From Bacillus sp. FJAT-29814 (GTDB taxonomy: Bacteria > Bacillota > Bacilli > Bacillales > Cytobacillaceae): a DNA stretch of 64,000 nucleotides. A model generated the notes under the pieces. It searched no databases. It was not told where the DNA came from and saw only the letters and a list, made by a program, of their open reading frames with translations. Position numbers and translations under genes: made by a program. The stretch covers positions 470,927 through 534,926 of the forward strand of contig NZ_LMTJ01000003.1 of the NCBI RefSeq assembly GCF_001510715.1, in the 5' to 3' direction. Below, one piece after another: positions 43,704 through 50,615 of this stretch (position 1 is its first letter; every line of letters begins with the position of its first letter).

Positions 43704-44852
43704 ATGATGAAGCAGATTAATGTAACAGATGCAGTAATTAATCTTAGTAAGGATTCTTTCGGTTACCAAGAAGTATTGGATGATTTCGAAAATACTAGGA
43801 CAGTAAACATTGTTACGTTCAATATTTCTAAGAACGATTCAGACTTAATAGAAAAGCTATATGAAATAGATGAAAAGGTATCCGTTAATATTATAACCAA
43901 CATACCGAGCCGTTTTGAAACTTATGTAATACCAAAATATAAAACATGGAAAACACCAGCGCAACGGGCATTAGAAAATATAGAGTATTATTGTGATACC
44001 CTAGATTCAGTAAATTTCGATTGTGATGTTACCCTTTACTTTAACTTCGAGAACCATTCTAAAATAATAACCACCGATAATGTGGCTTACATTGGTTCAG
44101 CCAATTTTTCAGATGAAAGCCAAAACAATTTTGAGGCCGGGATTATCATCAAAAATAAAGCCGATGTAGATAGGATAAATAATGTCCTCATTCCTGAAAT
44201 AATCAGGCATTCAAAAAGATTCAGCACCTCGTATTATAATGTGGTCCATGAATTTATGAAGGAAATGCTGAGGGAGTCTGCAAATGTTGCAGCAAGATTG
44301 GATGAAGGACTGTTCACTTTTGCAGAAGTGGAATATTGTCGGGATGAAAAGATATTTGATTTCTTTGATGGGTCTGTTTCGAGGGATTTATGGGAAGATT
44401 TTAAAAAAATGTGGTACAGTGTTGAAGATTTTATCTCTGAAATAATTGAAGAATTCAAGGATGAAGTTGATATAACTCCTGTGGTTGAATACTTAAAGTT
44501 GCTAAATGAGCGAATGGATTTTATTGAAGCAGAATTATCTGAATTAGCAGCTTATCAACCTGATATTTCAGACTATGCTCAAGAATCCCATCTGTACCAT
44601 ACAGGGGAACCAGAAGACTTGGAAATCGCCTTTCAAATAGCTCAAGATAGGATAAATGAAGAAAGAGCAGATATTTTAAGAAACATAACAAATCAAACCA
44701 ACGATATTGAAAGTGCATTAGGCGATATACCTCAAATCATTGAAAAAATTAATTTGGAACTTGATAAAATTGAAGAAAATCTAAGTCAAACAATCATTTA
44801 CGAAAATGAAAGAGTAATCAATAATACAGGAGAAAGAGGTAAAAGGATATAA
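43704..44852 (+). CDS. Phospholipase-D-like (HKD) protein with coiled-coil tail
   Basis: 382 residues. One HKD motif, HSKIITTDNVAYIGSANFSD (about 116-135), followed by NNFEAGIIIKNKADV, is typical of PLD-superfamily nucleases and lipases. Only one motif is present, so the active enzyme would be a dimer. Residues about 240-375 are rich in Glu, Ile and Leu heptads (ERMDFIEAELSELAAYQPDI, NLELDKIEENLSQTIIYENE), predicting a coiled coil. It is the last cargo gene before the right end, ending at a terminator; a nuclease effector role is plausible. Confidence 0.75.
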   Translation: MMKQINVTDAVINLSKDSFGYQEVLDDFENTRTVNIVTFNISKNDSDLIEKLYEIDEKVSVNIITNIPSRFETYVIPKYKTWKTPAQRALENIEYYCDTLDSVNFDCDVTLYFNFENHSKIITTDNVAYIGSANFSDESQNNFEAGIIIKNKADVDRINNVLIPEIIRHSKRFSTSYYNVVHEFMKEMLRESANVAARLDEGLFTFAEVEYCRDEKIFDFFDGSVSRDLWEDFKKMWYSVEDFISEIIEEFKDEVDITPVVEYLKLLNERMDFIEAELSELAAYQPDISDYAQESHLYHTGEPEDLEIAFQIAQDRINEERADILRNITNQTNDIESALGDIPQIIEKINLELDKIEENLSQTIIYENERVINNTGERGKRI

Positions 44853-44892
44853 CGTTTTCCTGCACAAAAAATGGATTGTTATTATCTTTATT

Positions 44893-44921
44893 AAAAGAGA
44901 AGGACTGGAGCCTTCTCTTTT
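44893..44921 (+). terminator. Terminator of the PLD-like gene
   Basis: AAAAGAGAAGG pairs with CCTTCTCTTTT around a 7-base loop. Confidence 0.88.
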
Positions 44922-44985
44922 ATTGTTTTCTTCTGGGCGTAGTCTATATTTATATTTTAAATTAATTTAACTTAAAAGGAATTCG

Positions 44986-45011
44986 TTCTCAATATTCATG
45001 AATGTTGAGAA
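44986..45011. repeat. 26-bp palindrome near the right end
   Basis: TTCTCAATATTCATGAATGTTGAGAA is a palindrome with one mismatched pair, centred on CATG. Its arms contain the TGAGAA box also repeated at the left boundary. Confidence 0.6.
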
Positions 45012-45037
45012 AAAATTTTTCACGTTATATCACTGAT

Positions 45038-45139
45038 TGAGAATAAAATTCACTTTTTCGCAATAACTGTGAATCTCCTTTTCACTTTTTGTGAATAGTG
45101 AGGTTGATTTATCAAGGTTTTGGCAAAACTTCTTTCTCA
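45038..45139. repeat. Right end with terminal inverted repeat and transposase-type boxes
   Basis: Read inward on the minus strand: TGAGAAAGA (45139-45131), AAACCTTGATAAATCAACC (45120-45102), box R1 ATTCACAAAAAGTGAAAAGG (45096-45077) and box R2 ATTCACAGTTATTGCGAAAA (45074-45055). R1 mirrors L1, and R2 mirrors L2 at the left end. TGAGAA at 45038 lies just inside. Confidence 0.72.
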
Positions 45140-45149
45140 CGGTGTTTGA

Positions 45150-45601
45150 AGTAAATATCAGGATCTCGATTTTTATAAATCAGCCGATCACAAGCCGGCG
45201 ATTCTATTCCGTCCATTTGAAGATGCGGCAGAGGTTCCGGACCAGGAATATCCATTCTGGTTATGTACCGGACGTGTCCTAGAACACTGGCACAGCGGTT
45301 CAATGACTAGAAGGGTGCCAGAGCTTCACAAGGCATTCCCGGAAGCACTTTGCGAAATTCACCCTGATGACGCAGCAGCACTTGGCATTAAAACAGGCGA
45401 TATGATTAGGGTTGTTTCCCGCAGGGGAGAGGTGAATGTGAAGGCGACCACAAAAGGCCGCGGCAATCCGCCAAAGGGACTAGTGTATGTTCCGTTCTTT
45501 GCTGAAGAAACATTGATAACCTTGTGACCTTGGATTGTTATCGCCCGATTTCCAAGCAGCCTGACTATAAAAAATGTGCAGTTAAAATTGTAAAGGCATA
45601 A
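45150..45601 (+). pseudogene. napA: Periplasmic nitrate reductase NapA, C-terminal fragment
   Basis: The frame reads [20 protein letters not shown], then [39 protein letters not shown] and [17 protein letters not shown], matching the last fifth of NapA. A one-base loss near 45516 shifts the frame; the true end [20 protein letters not shown], ending AVKIVKA, is in the next frame. The first four fifths (cluster site and most of the molybdopterin domain) are missing, and the fragment starts 10 bp after the transposon right end. No NapA activity is possible from this copy. Confidence 0.9.
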
Positions 45602-45617
45602 CGGGGGTGAAATAATC

Positions 45618-46028
45618 ATGAAGGAAAAAGGAATTGTTTATCTCGTCGCGTTTATCGTCGTTATAACTTTAGCCATCGGGGCAACAAAACTGCAGAACTC
45701 ACTGGGGTCTTCAGCATCTGAAACGGAAACTGCGTCTGCGACAGTGAATGTGGTTCAGCTGGCGGAAAAGGGCAGACCTGATGCAGCCACCATGACCCTG
45801 TTAAATGCACCGCCGTTACAGCCGGCTACTCACATTGACCGCTGGAATCCAGAGCAGCATGAGAAGAGCTGTCTTGCCTGTCACAGCAAACCCGAAACAG
45901 GAGCACCAACACCGACTGCAGACCATTTCTATGAAAATGATACAAAAGGCAAGGTTTTTAGAGATAACTGTGTCCAATGCCATGCGCAGCAAAATGACAC
46001 AAAATCAAAAACGGCTTTTGGTAATTAA
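45618..46028 (+). CDS. napB: Periplasmic nitrate reductase cytochrome subunit NapB
   Basis: 136 residues. One N-terminal membrane helix (about 5-22, IVYLVAFIVVITLAIGATK) anchors it outside the cell membrane. Two haem c sites are present, CLACH near residue 92 and CVQCH near 118, as in di-haem NapB. NAPPLQPATHID is the usual NapB lead-in. It would pass electrons to NapA, but the napA copy upstream is truncated. It begins 16 bp after the napA stop with GGGGGTGA. Confidence 0.92.
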   Translation: MKEKGIVYLVAFIVVITLAIGATKLQNSLGSSASETETASATVNVVQLAEKGRPDAATMTLLNAPPLQPATHIDRWNPEQHEKSCLACHSKPETGAPTPTADHFYENDTKGKVFRDNCVQCHAQQNDTKSKTAFGN

Positions 46029-46091
46029 TACTTAAGTTTGGGTCTGTTGCTAAGCGGCAGCAGACCCTTTAATCCGCAGGGGGTATGCAGA

Positions 46092-46355
46092 ATGGTTATT
46101 TCAGGAATTTATGTGGAGACAATCCCGGGCCAAGACGGCTTTGCTGCTGAGAAATTGATGGAACTGCCGGGTGTTGAAGTGCACCATATCCATGAAGATA
46201 AAAAAGTAATTCTGACGCTTGAAACCGATACAGTGGACCAAAGCTACCTAACGGCTGAAAAATTTAAACTGATTGAAGGCGTGCTTGGGATTTGCCTTGT
46301 TTATACAAACTTTGAAGATGAACCGTTTTATCAGGAAGCGGCTGGTCTCGGATGA
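46092..46355 (+). CDS. napD: NapD chaperone
   Basis: 87 residues from ATG 46092, preceded by AGGGGG; the longer frame from 46038 lacks a site. It starts MVISGIYVETIPGQDGFAAE and has a ferredoxin-like alpha/beta pattern, KLMELPGVEVHHIHEDKKVI and GVLGICLVYTNFEDE, typical of NapD. NapD binds the NapA signal peptide during cofactor insertion. The stop overlaps the napF start (ATGA). Confidence 0.87.
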   Translation: MVISGIYVETIPGQDGFAAEKLMELPGVEVHHIHEDKKVILTLETDTVDQSYLTAEKFKLIEGVLGICLVYTNFEDEPFYQEAAGLG

Positions 46356-46915
46356 CGGAGAAATTGAACCGAAGGCAATATCTCGCTTTGAATTGGGAAT
46401 CGACGGTAGGTTTCTTAGGGAACTTTTTTGCCCCGCAAATGGAGATGGAACGCGATTTTATCCGGCCCCCGGGGGCATGCGGGGAGCTTGAGATTTTAAC
46501 TTCCTGTACCAGATGCGGCAAGTGCCGGGAGGTTTGTCCGGAGCAAACGATTGCTTTATTTACACTTAACGATGGGGCAAAACTCGTAAATACGCCGTTT
46601 TTAAATCTAAATCAATCTTCATGTACTTTTTGCTTAAAATGCGTAGATGTTTGTCCAGCTGATGCCTTAAGCCAGACATTTTTTCAGAAGGAACCGCAGC
46701 TTGGCTATGTTAAGGTTGAGCCTGCCAGCTGCCTGGCCAATAAAAACGTGATGTGTGATTATTGTGTCCGGGCCTGTCCGGTAGATGGTGCAATGAGGAT
46801 TTGGAACGGTGTGCCGATTATATCGAAAGAAAATTGCACAGGTTGCGGACAGTGCATTTCCAGTTGCATTGCCGATGGAACACCATTAACGGTCAAAGTA
46901 AAAGAGTATGCCTAG
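46352..46915 (+). CDS. napF: NapF-like 4x[4Fe-4S] ferredoxin
   Basis: 187 residues without signal peptide. Four cluster motifs are visible: CTRCGKCREVCP (about 51-62), CTFCLKCVDVCP (about 91-102), C...MCDYCVRACP (about 128-146) and CTGCGQCISSC (about 165-175). NapF assists cytoplasmic assembly of the NapA cluster; a NapG role is less likely because no Tat signal is present. It is translationally coupled to napD. Confidence 0.85.
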   Translation: MTEKLNRRQYLALNWESTVGFLGNFFAPQMEMERDFIRPPGACGELEILTSCTRCGKCREVCPEQTIALFTLNDGAKLVNTPFLNLNQSSCTFCLKCVDVCPADALSQTFFQKEPQLGYVKVEPASCLANKNVMCDYCVRACPVDGAMRIWNGVPIISKENCTGCGQCISSCIADGTPLTVKVKEYA

Positions 46916-47008
46916 AAAGAAAAAATTTCTTTTAGAGCTGCTCTTTTTTGTTTGTCTAAGAAATTCTATAATGGCACTAAGGAAATTTTTTCGTAATGGA
47001 GGATGGGT

Positions 47009-47578
47009 ATGAATCGTTGCGGTTGGGTGAATCAAGATCCATTATATATCGATTACCATGATCATGAATGGGGTGTACCTGTTTATGATGATCGCTTGTT
47101 ATTTGAATACTTAAATCTAGAGGGAGCGCAAGCCGGCCTTAGCTGGTATACGATTTTAAAAAAGAGGGCTAATTACCGTAAAGCATTTGACAACTTTGAC
47201 CCGAAAAAAATCATAAAATACGATGAGCGAAAAATAGAAGAACTGTTACATAATGAAGGGATTGTCAGAAACAAACTGAAAATTAATGCCGTCATCACGA
47301 ATGCCCAGGCCTTCCTTCAGGTAATCGGGGAGTTTGGCTCTTTCAGTGATTATATCTGGTCCTTCGTCGACGGCAAGCCGATTCAAAATCACTTCAAGGA
47401 CATGGGCGAGGTGCCGGCAACGACGGAAATCAGTGACCGGATGAGCAAAGACTTAAAAAAACGCGGCTTTAAATTTGTCGGCTCAACAATTTGTTATGCC
47501 TACATGCAAGCCGTCGGCATGGTAAATGACCATATTGTCTGCTGTGATTGTTATAAGAAAATGACTGCGATGAAATAA
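47009..47578 (+). CDS. tag: DNA-3-methyladenine glycosylase I
   Basis: 189 residues from ATG 47009, 6 bases after GGAGG. The family N-terminus RCGWVNQDPLYIDYHDHEWG has the zinc ligands Cys4 and His17, with the partners in the C-terminal HIVCCDCYKK. The catalytic region LEGAQAGLSWYTILKKRANY (about 36-55) and VGSTICYAYMQAVGMVNDH are conserved. It removes 3-methyladenine from alkylated DNA. It forms a single-gene unit with its own terminator. Confidence 0.95.
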   Translation: MNRCGWVNQDPLYIDYHDHEWGVPVYDDRLLFEYLNLEGAQAGLSWYTILKKRANYRKAFDNFDPKKIIKYDERKIEELLHNEGIVRNKLKINAVITNAQAFLQVIGEFGSFSDYIWSFVDGKPIQNHFKDMGEVPATTEISDRMSKDLKKRGFKFVGSTICYAYMQAVGMVNDHIVCCDCYKKMTAMK

Positions 47579-47581
47579 AAA

Positions 47582-47614
47582 AGAAGGTCCGCCATAGTTG
47601 TGATGGACCTTCTT
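47582..47614. terminator. Terminator after tag
   Basis: AGAAGGTCC pairs with GGACCTTCT; it also faces the small gene on the opposite strand. Confidence 0.85.
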
Positions 47615-47627
47615 TGTATTTGAAATA

Positions 47628-47792
47628 CTATGATTGCGTAGAATTTTCCAAGCCAAAATCTTTTACAGGCAAGGTAATAATCTTGCCGCCAATTTGGACA
47701 TGAACGGTATCGTTGAAGATGGCTTTTACGATTCCTTTTAACGAGATCGTGGAGTTAACCGAGATTTTTTTGGATTCAGATTGATTTGCCAT
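47628..47792 (-). CDS. Small conserved-type protein (54 aa)
   Basis: ATG at 47792-47790 with a good ribosome site (AAAGGTGTTGAT). It reads MANQSESKKISVNSTISLKG, then IVKAIFNDTVHVQIGGKIIT and LPVKDFGLENSTQS, a compact beta-barrel-like pattern resembling small RNA/DNA-binding folds. No family is assigned. The match of ribosome site, composition and terminator position makes it a likely real gene. Confidence 0.65.
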   Translation of the reverse strand: MANQSESKKISVNSTISLKGIVKAIFNDTVHVQIGGKIITLPVKDFGLENSTQS

Positions 47793-47974
47793 ATAAATCA
47801 ACACCTTTCAAAGTAGTAACATCAATATTAAATAACTTTAACCTATATTATTCGGAAAAAGATTTTGATATCCTGCTTACTTTTGGCAGTTTTAAAAAAA
47901 TTTTATAAAGTATCGGCCATGTTATAGTCATTTCGTTTTGGTCAAGGGGTGTTGGACGGGGAAGTGATATAACA

Positions 47975-48040
47975 TGAACCGTAGTTCAAGTATTGCACGA
48001 AATCAGGCTGCTTGTCAACGAAAACGTGAACTCTAGTTCA
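47975..48040. promoter_or_regulatory. Twin TetR-type operators
   Basis: TGAACCGTAGTTCA (47975-47988) and TGAACTCTAGTTCA (48027-48040) are two related 14-bp dyads 52 bp apart, upstream of tetR. TATGAT at 48057 is a plausible -10, with the second dyad over its -35 region. Autorepression is likely. Confidence 0.65.
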
Positions 48041-48079
48041 ATTTTTTGTTTTGTGTTATGATAATGGCGAGGTGGTCAT

Positions 48080-48733
48080 ATGTCAGAGCGTGAAGAACTG
48101 CCTGTTGGCAGCTTTCCATTTGTTCCTAAACAGGAACGGGCCCAGCAAAAACGAAAAGCCCTGGAAGAAAGCGGGCTGATCTTATTTATTGAAAAAGGCT
48201 ATGAACATACAACGGCCAAGGAAATTTCCGCACATGCGGGAGTGGCAATTGGTACGTTTTATCGATATTTTTCCGATAAACGCCAGCTGCTATTATCCCT
48301 GCTTGAGGATAGGATTGGGCAGATGCTGCCTCCGGAGCCAGAGTGGTTCTCGGGCGATCCTGTAGCCAAATTGCATTCCCTGTTGGAAGCCCATGCGGCC
48401 CGCTTAGATAAATCGGGACTTCATCGTGTCTTGCCAGAGTTAATTTTGAAAGACCCGGAGTTTGCTGAAATCATTGCAGTCGCTCGGAAGAAAATCTATG
48501 AAGGAATCCTTTCGGGAATAAACCAGGCACAGGAACGCGGCTTAACATGGCCTGACATTGATGTTGAAACCGTTGCTTGGTCGATTATGGTACTGGTAGA
48601 GAACGGGCATCAAGAGGGAGTTCATGTTGGCAAAAAAGTGGATCTTTACGAACTCGCCAAGGGGGTTTGCCGGTTGGTTTTTCCACCGGACACGCTTATG
48701 AAATTACGAACCGAAGACCAAAATGAAAGCTAG
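48080..48733 (+). CDS. TetR/AcrR family regulator
   Basis: 217 residues. The DNA-binding region at about 17-63 contains ALEESGLILFIEKGYEHTTA, KEISAHAGVAIGTFYRYFSD and KRQLL, the classic TetR helix-turn-helix. The C-terminal ligand domain has LHRVLPELILKDPEFAEIIA. Its ligand is unknown. The relP frame follows 24 bp downstream in the same direction, so it may be co-transcribed. Twin dyads upstream suggest self-control. Confidence 0.9.
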   Translation: MSEREELPVGSFPFVPKQERAQQKRKALEESGLILFIEKGYEHTTAKEISAHAGVAIGTFYRYFSDKRQLLLSLLEDRIGQMLPPEPEWFSGDPVAKLHSLLEAHAARLDKSGLHRVLPELILKDPEFAEIIAVARKKIYEGILSGINQAQERGLTWPDIDVETVAWSIMVLVENGHQEGVHVGKKVDLYELAKGVCRLVFPPDTLMKLRTEDQNES

Positions 48734-48757
48734 TAGGAAAGGACGTTACAATCAAAT

Positions 48758-49494
48758 ATGGACCATGCTTTCGACATCAAAGAATTAAAAGCATTGAAAG
48801 TGGAACTTACTCGGTTTATGATGGCCTACAAGTTCGCTTTGGATGAAATGAATACAAAAATCAATATCCTCAAAGATGAATTTAATTATATTCATGAGTA
48901 TAATCCGATAGAACATGTAACATCTCGGTTAAAGTCACCTGAAGCATATATAAAAAGGTGTACCGAAAAGGCTACGAATTTTCATTGCCTTCGATAAAAG
49001 AAAATGTCCGGGATATAGCCGGGATCAGGATCACCTGTTCCTTTATGTCTGATATATATAAATTAAGCAACATGATTGCTAAGCAAAAGGATATAACCGT
49101 CGTTGAAAATAAGGATTATATTCAAAATCCAAAACCAAATGGTTATCAAAGCCTTCATTTGATTTTACAGGTGCCAATTTTCATGTCTGACCGTGAGGAA
49201 TTGATCTATGTTGAGGTGCAAATCCGAACAATTGCCATGGATTTCTGGGCAAGTTTGGAGCACAAAATATATTATAAATATAATCAGGAAGTCCCAAAAC
49301 ATATGGTGGCAGAATTAAAGGAAGCGGCTGTTATGGCGTCACAATTGGATAAAAAAATGGAGCGTCTTCATAATGAAATTGCTGAAATTAAACAGGGAAA
49401 TCAAAATGATGACGGGCTATTTCTGCTGCAAGGACTGCGAAAGGACCTATTTCCATTAAAGCAATTGGAGAGTTTTTTGACAAAGAATGGATAA
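48758..49494 (+). pseudogene. relP: Small alarmone synthetase RelP/YwaC, frameshifted
   Basis: Two frames join into one (p)ppGpp synthetase: MDHAFDIKELKALKVELTRF...IHEYNPIEHVTSRLKSPE (48758-48997) and YRKGYEFSLPSIKENVRDIA...DYIQNPKPNGYQSLHL...QIRTIAMDFWASLEHKIYYK (to 49494). Adding one A to the A-run at 48952-48956 restores IKKVYRKGYEFS. All catalytic RelA/SpoT synthetase motifs are then present. As read, the first frame stops after 79 codons, so the enzyme is lost unless a -1 ribosomal shift or a sequence error applies. RelP makes pppGpp under cell-wall stress in Bacillus. Confidence 0.85.
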
Positions 49495-49500
49495 GTTACG

Positions 49501-49531
49501 GGTGCCACGTACAAGATTTGTACGTGGCACC
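49501..49531. terminator. Terminator hairpin after relP (GGTGCC...GGCACC type)
   Basis: GGTGCCACGTACA pairs perfectly with TGTACGTGGCACC around AGATT, then ATTTTATTTT. The 13-bp GC-rich stem with GGTG/CACC ends resembles dispersed palindromes of bacilli. Confidence 0.75.
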
Positions 49532-49539
49532 ATTTTATT

Positions 49540-49692
49540 TTAAGTATGAAATCTGCGGCCTAAATCTGCAATCATGATTTGTGAGGCAGCATAATCCTGT
49601 TCCCGTCTTTTTTCAACTTGCAGTCTCACGTTATGATTGCGGCTATAAACTTTATAACAAACCCCATGTGCCGCCAACATCGCTTTTTCCAT
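49540..49692 (-). CDS. Small basic protein (50 aa or slightly longer)
   Basis: From ATG 49692 the frame reads MEKAMLAAHGVCYKVYSRNH, then NVRLQVEKRREQDYAASQIM and IADLGRRFHT. A strong ribosome site CAGGAGGAG lies upstream at about 49732-49740 but is 8 bases before an ATC (49725-49723) in the same frame rather than before the ATG, so the natural start may be ATC or a mutated ATG. It is helical and basic, with no family assigned. The rest of the 49693-49930 gap shows nothing. Confidence 0.45.
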   Translation of the reverse strand: MEKAMLAAHGVCYKVYSRNHNVRLQVEKRREQDYAASQIMIADLGRRFHT

Positions 49693-49932
49693 TTCACTTG
49701 TGTACTTCAATTTTAAATTATGGATTAGAATCTCCTCCTGTTTTTTGAACTGGCTTTTATCATACTATTGATAAAATCACAGCACAAAGTCGAAAAATCA
49801 TGAAATGATGGGATATCTGGCGGTGAGCAGGTGTGAAGGAAAAATAACCGGTGGGTTCTTAAAATAAATGCCAAATCCTGCCTCTTAAAGCATGTCTTAT
49901 TTTGGAAGGGGTTTCATTTATTGATAAAAAAA

Positions 49933-49954
49933 TCACGAGGTACTCATCTCGTGA
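49933..49954 (-). terminator. Terminator of the DinB-family gene
   Basis: TCACGAG pairs with CTCGTGA; on the minus strand it is followed by seven T. Confidence 0.85.
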
Positions 49955-49969
49955 CTTTGTGCATCATTT

Positions 49970-50416
49970 TTAATTAATAATAGCTTTGATCTGCTTCATA
50001 TGATGTTCATCATGCTCCACCATACCTTCAAAGTACTTTTCAATTGTGAAGTTGTGTTCCCCGATTGAGAATTCCTTTTGAAGGTCCACAATTCCTAGTA
50101 TCTCAATCAGATTCCTCCGGTTGCTGATAAATTTGTCAATTAACTCATTTTTGCTGATCCCTGAATGGGCAAAAGTTTCCGCCTCATTGTTGATTTCCTG
50201 GACATCCACTTCGCCGCGCGGCAATGAATCTAGTTTTAGCATCAACGGCAAACGGTTATTCTGGATATATTGGTCCCAAAAGTATAGGTGTGCCACAATG
50301 GCCGCCGAGGACCATTTTCCTTCACCAATCGGTTTAAAGAAAAGTTCATCATTTTCTACTATTTTTAACTCCTCGAGATAAACAGCGATTAATCCAAATT
50401 GCTCAATCACGTTCAT
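49970..50416 (-). CDS. DinB/YfiT-like putative metal-dependent hydrolase
   Basis: 148 residues from ATG 50416 (GGGAGGG before it; the longer frame starts within that site). A four-helix-bundle pattern with metal-binding His: WSSAAIVAHLYFWDQYIQNN (first His near 42) and the closing EHDEHHMKQIKAI (two His near 139-143). DinB-family proteins include bacillithiol-dependent transferases. The substrate is unknown. It is a single-gene unit. Confidence 0.85.
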   Translation of the reverse strand: MNVIEQFGLIAVYLEELKIVENDELFFKPIGEGKWSSAAIVAHLYFWDQYIQNNRLPLMLKLDSLPRGEVDVQEINNEAETFAHSGISKNELIDKFISNRRNLIEILGIVDLQKEFSIGEHNFTIEKYFEGMVEHDEHHMKQIKAIIN

Positions 50417-50519
50417 TAAATTCCCTCCCAAATTTTGCTAACAATAGAATAACAGTTTTTTCTTACAACAAGGTAAGAAAAGGTCTTAAAAAAATTGGAA
50501 AAATTTTTATATTTTTTCG

Positions 50520-50547
50520 TTGACAATATGGGGTAGGGGGGTATAGT
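50520..50547 (+). promoter_or_regulatory. copA promoter with CsoR operator
   Basis: TTGACA (50520-50525) and TATAGT (50542-50547) have a 16-bp spacer filled by GGGGTAGGGGGG; the stretch GGGGTAGGGGGGTATAGTA matches the G-tract dyad of Bacillus CsoR sites. Copper would release CsoR and allow copA transcription. Confidence 0.75.
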
Positions 50548-50615
50548 ATATAAACATAAGATAAAAACTACATCCACACACCAACAAAATCAAAGCGTGG
50601 ATAGGAGGAAGCTAT

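Larger units (their letters stand above)
25005..45139. mobile_element. About 20-kb decayed Tn7-like transposon / defence island
   Basis: The stretch is bounded by inverted repeats. AAACCTTGATAAATTAACC (25023-25041), continuing to 25066, matches the reverse complement of 45077-45120 with two substitutions and one indel; TGAGAAAGA lies further out at both ends. Inside each end are additional boxes of the same orientation. The interior is visibly richer in A+T than the flanks and contains tniQ/tnsD-like pseudogenes and defence-type cargo. No tnsA, tnsB or tnsC was found, so it should be immobile. Its right edge falls in napA. Exact termini and target duplication are unresolved. Confidence 0.72.

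Noticed and set aside
45303..45527. Separate small molybdopterin-binding gene
   Set aside because: The frame is open further upstream in register with NapA and starts inside its conserved [10 protein letters not shown] stretch; it is the napA fragment.
48958..49494. Independent short alarmone synthetase gene
   Set aside because: It lacks the N-terminal helices and a ribosome site, and joins the preceding frame perfectly with one added base.
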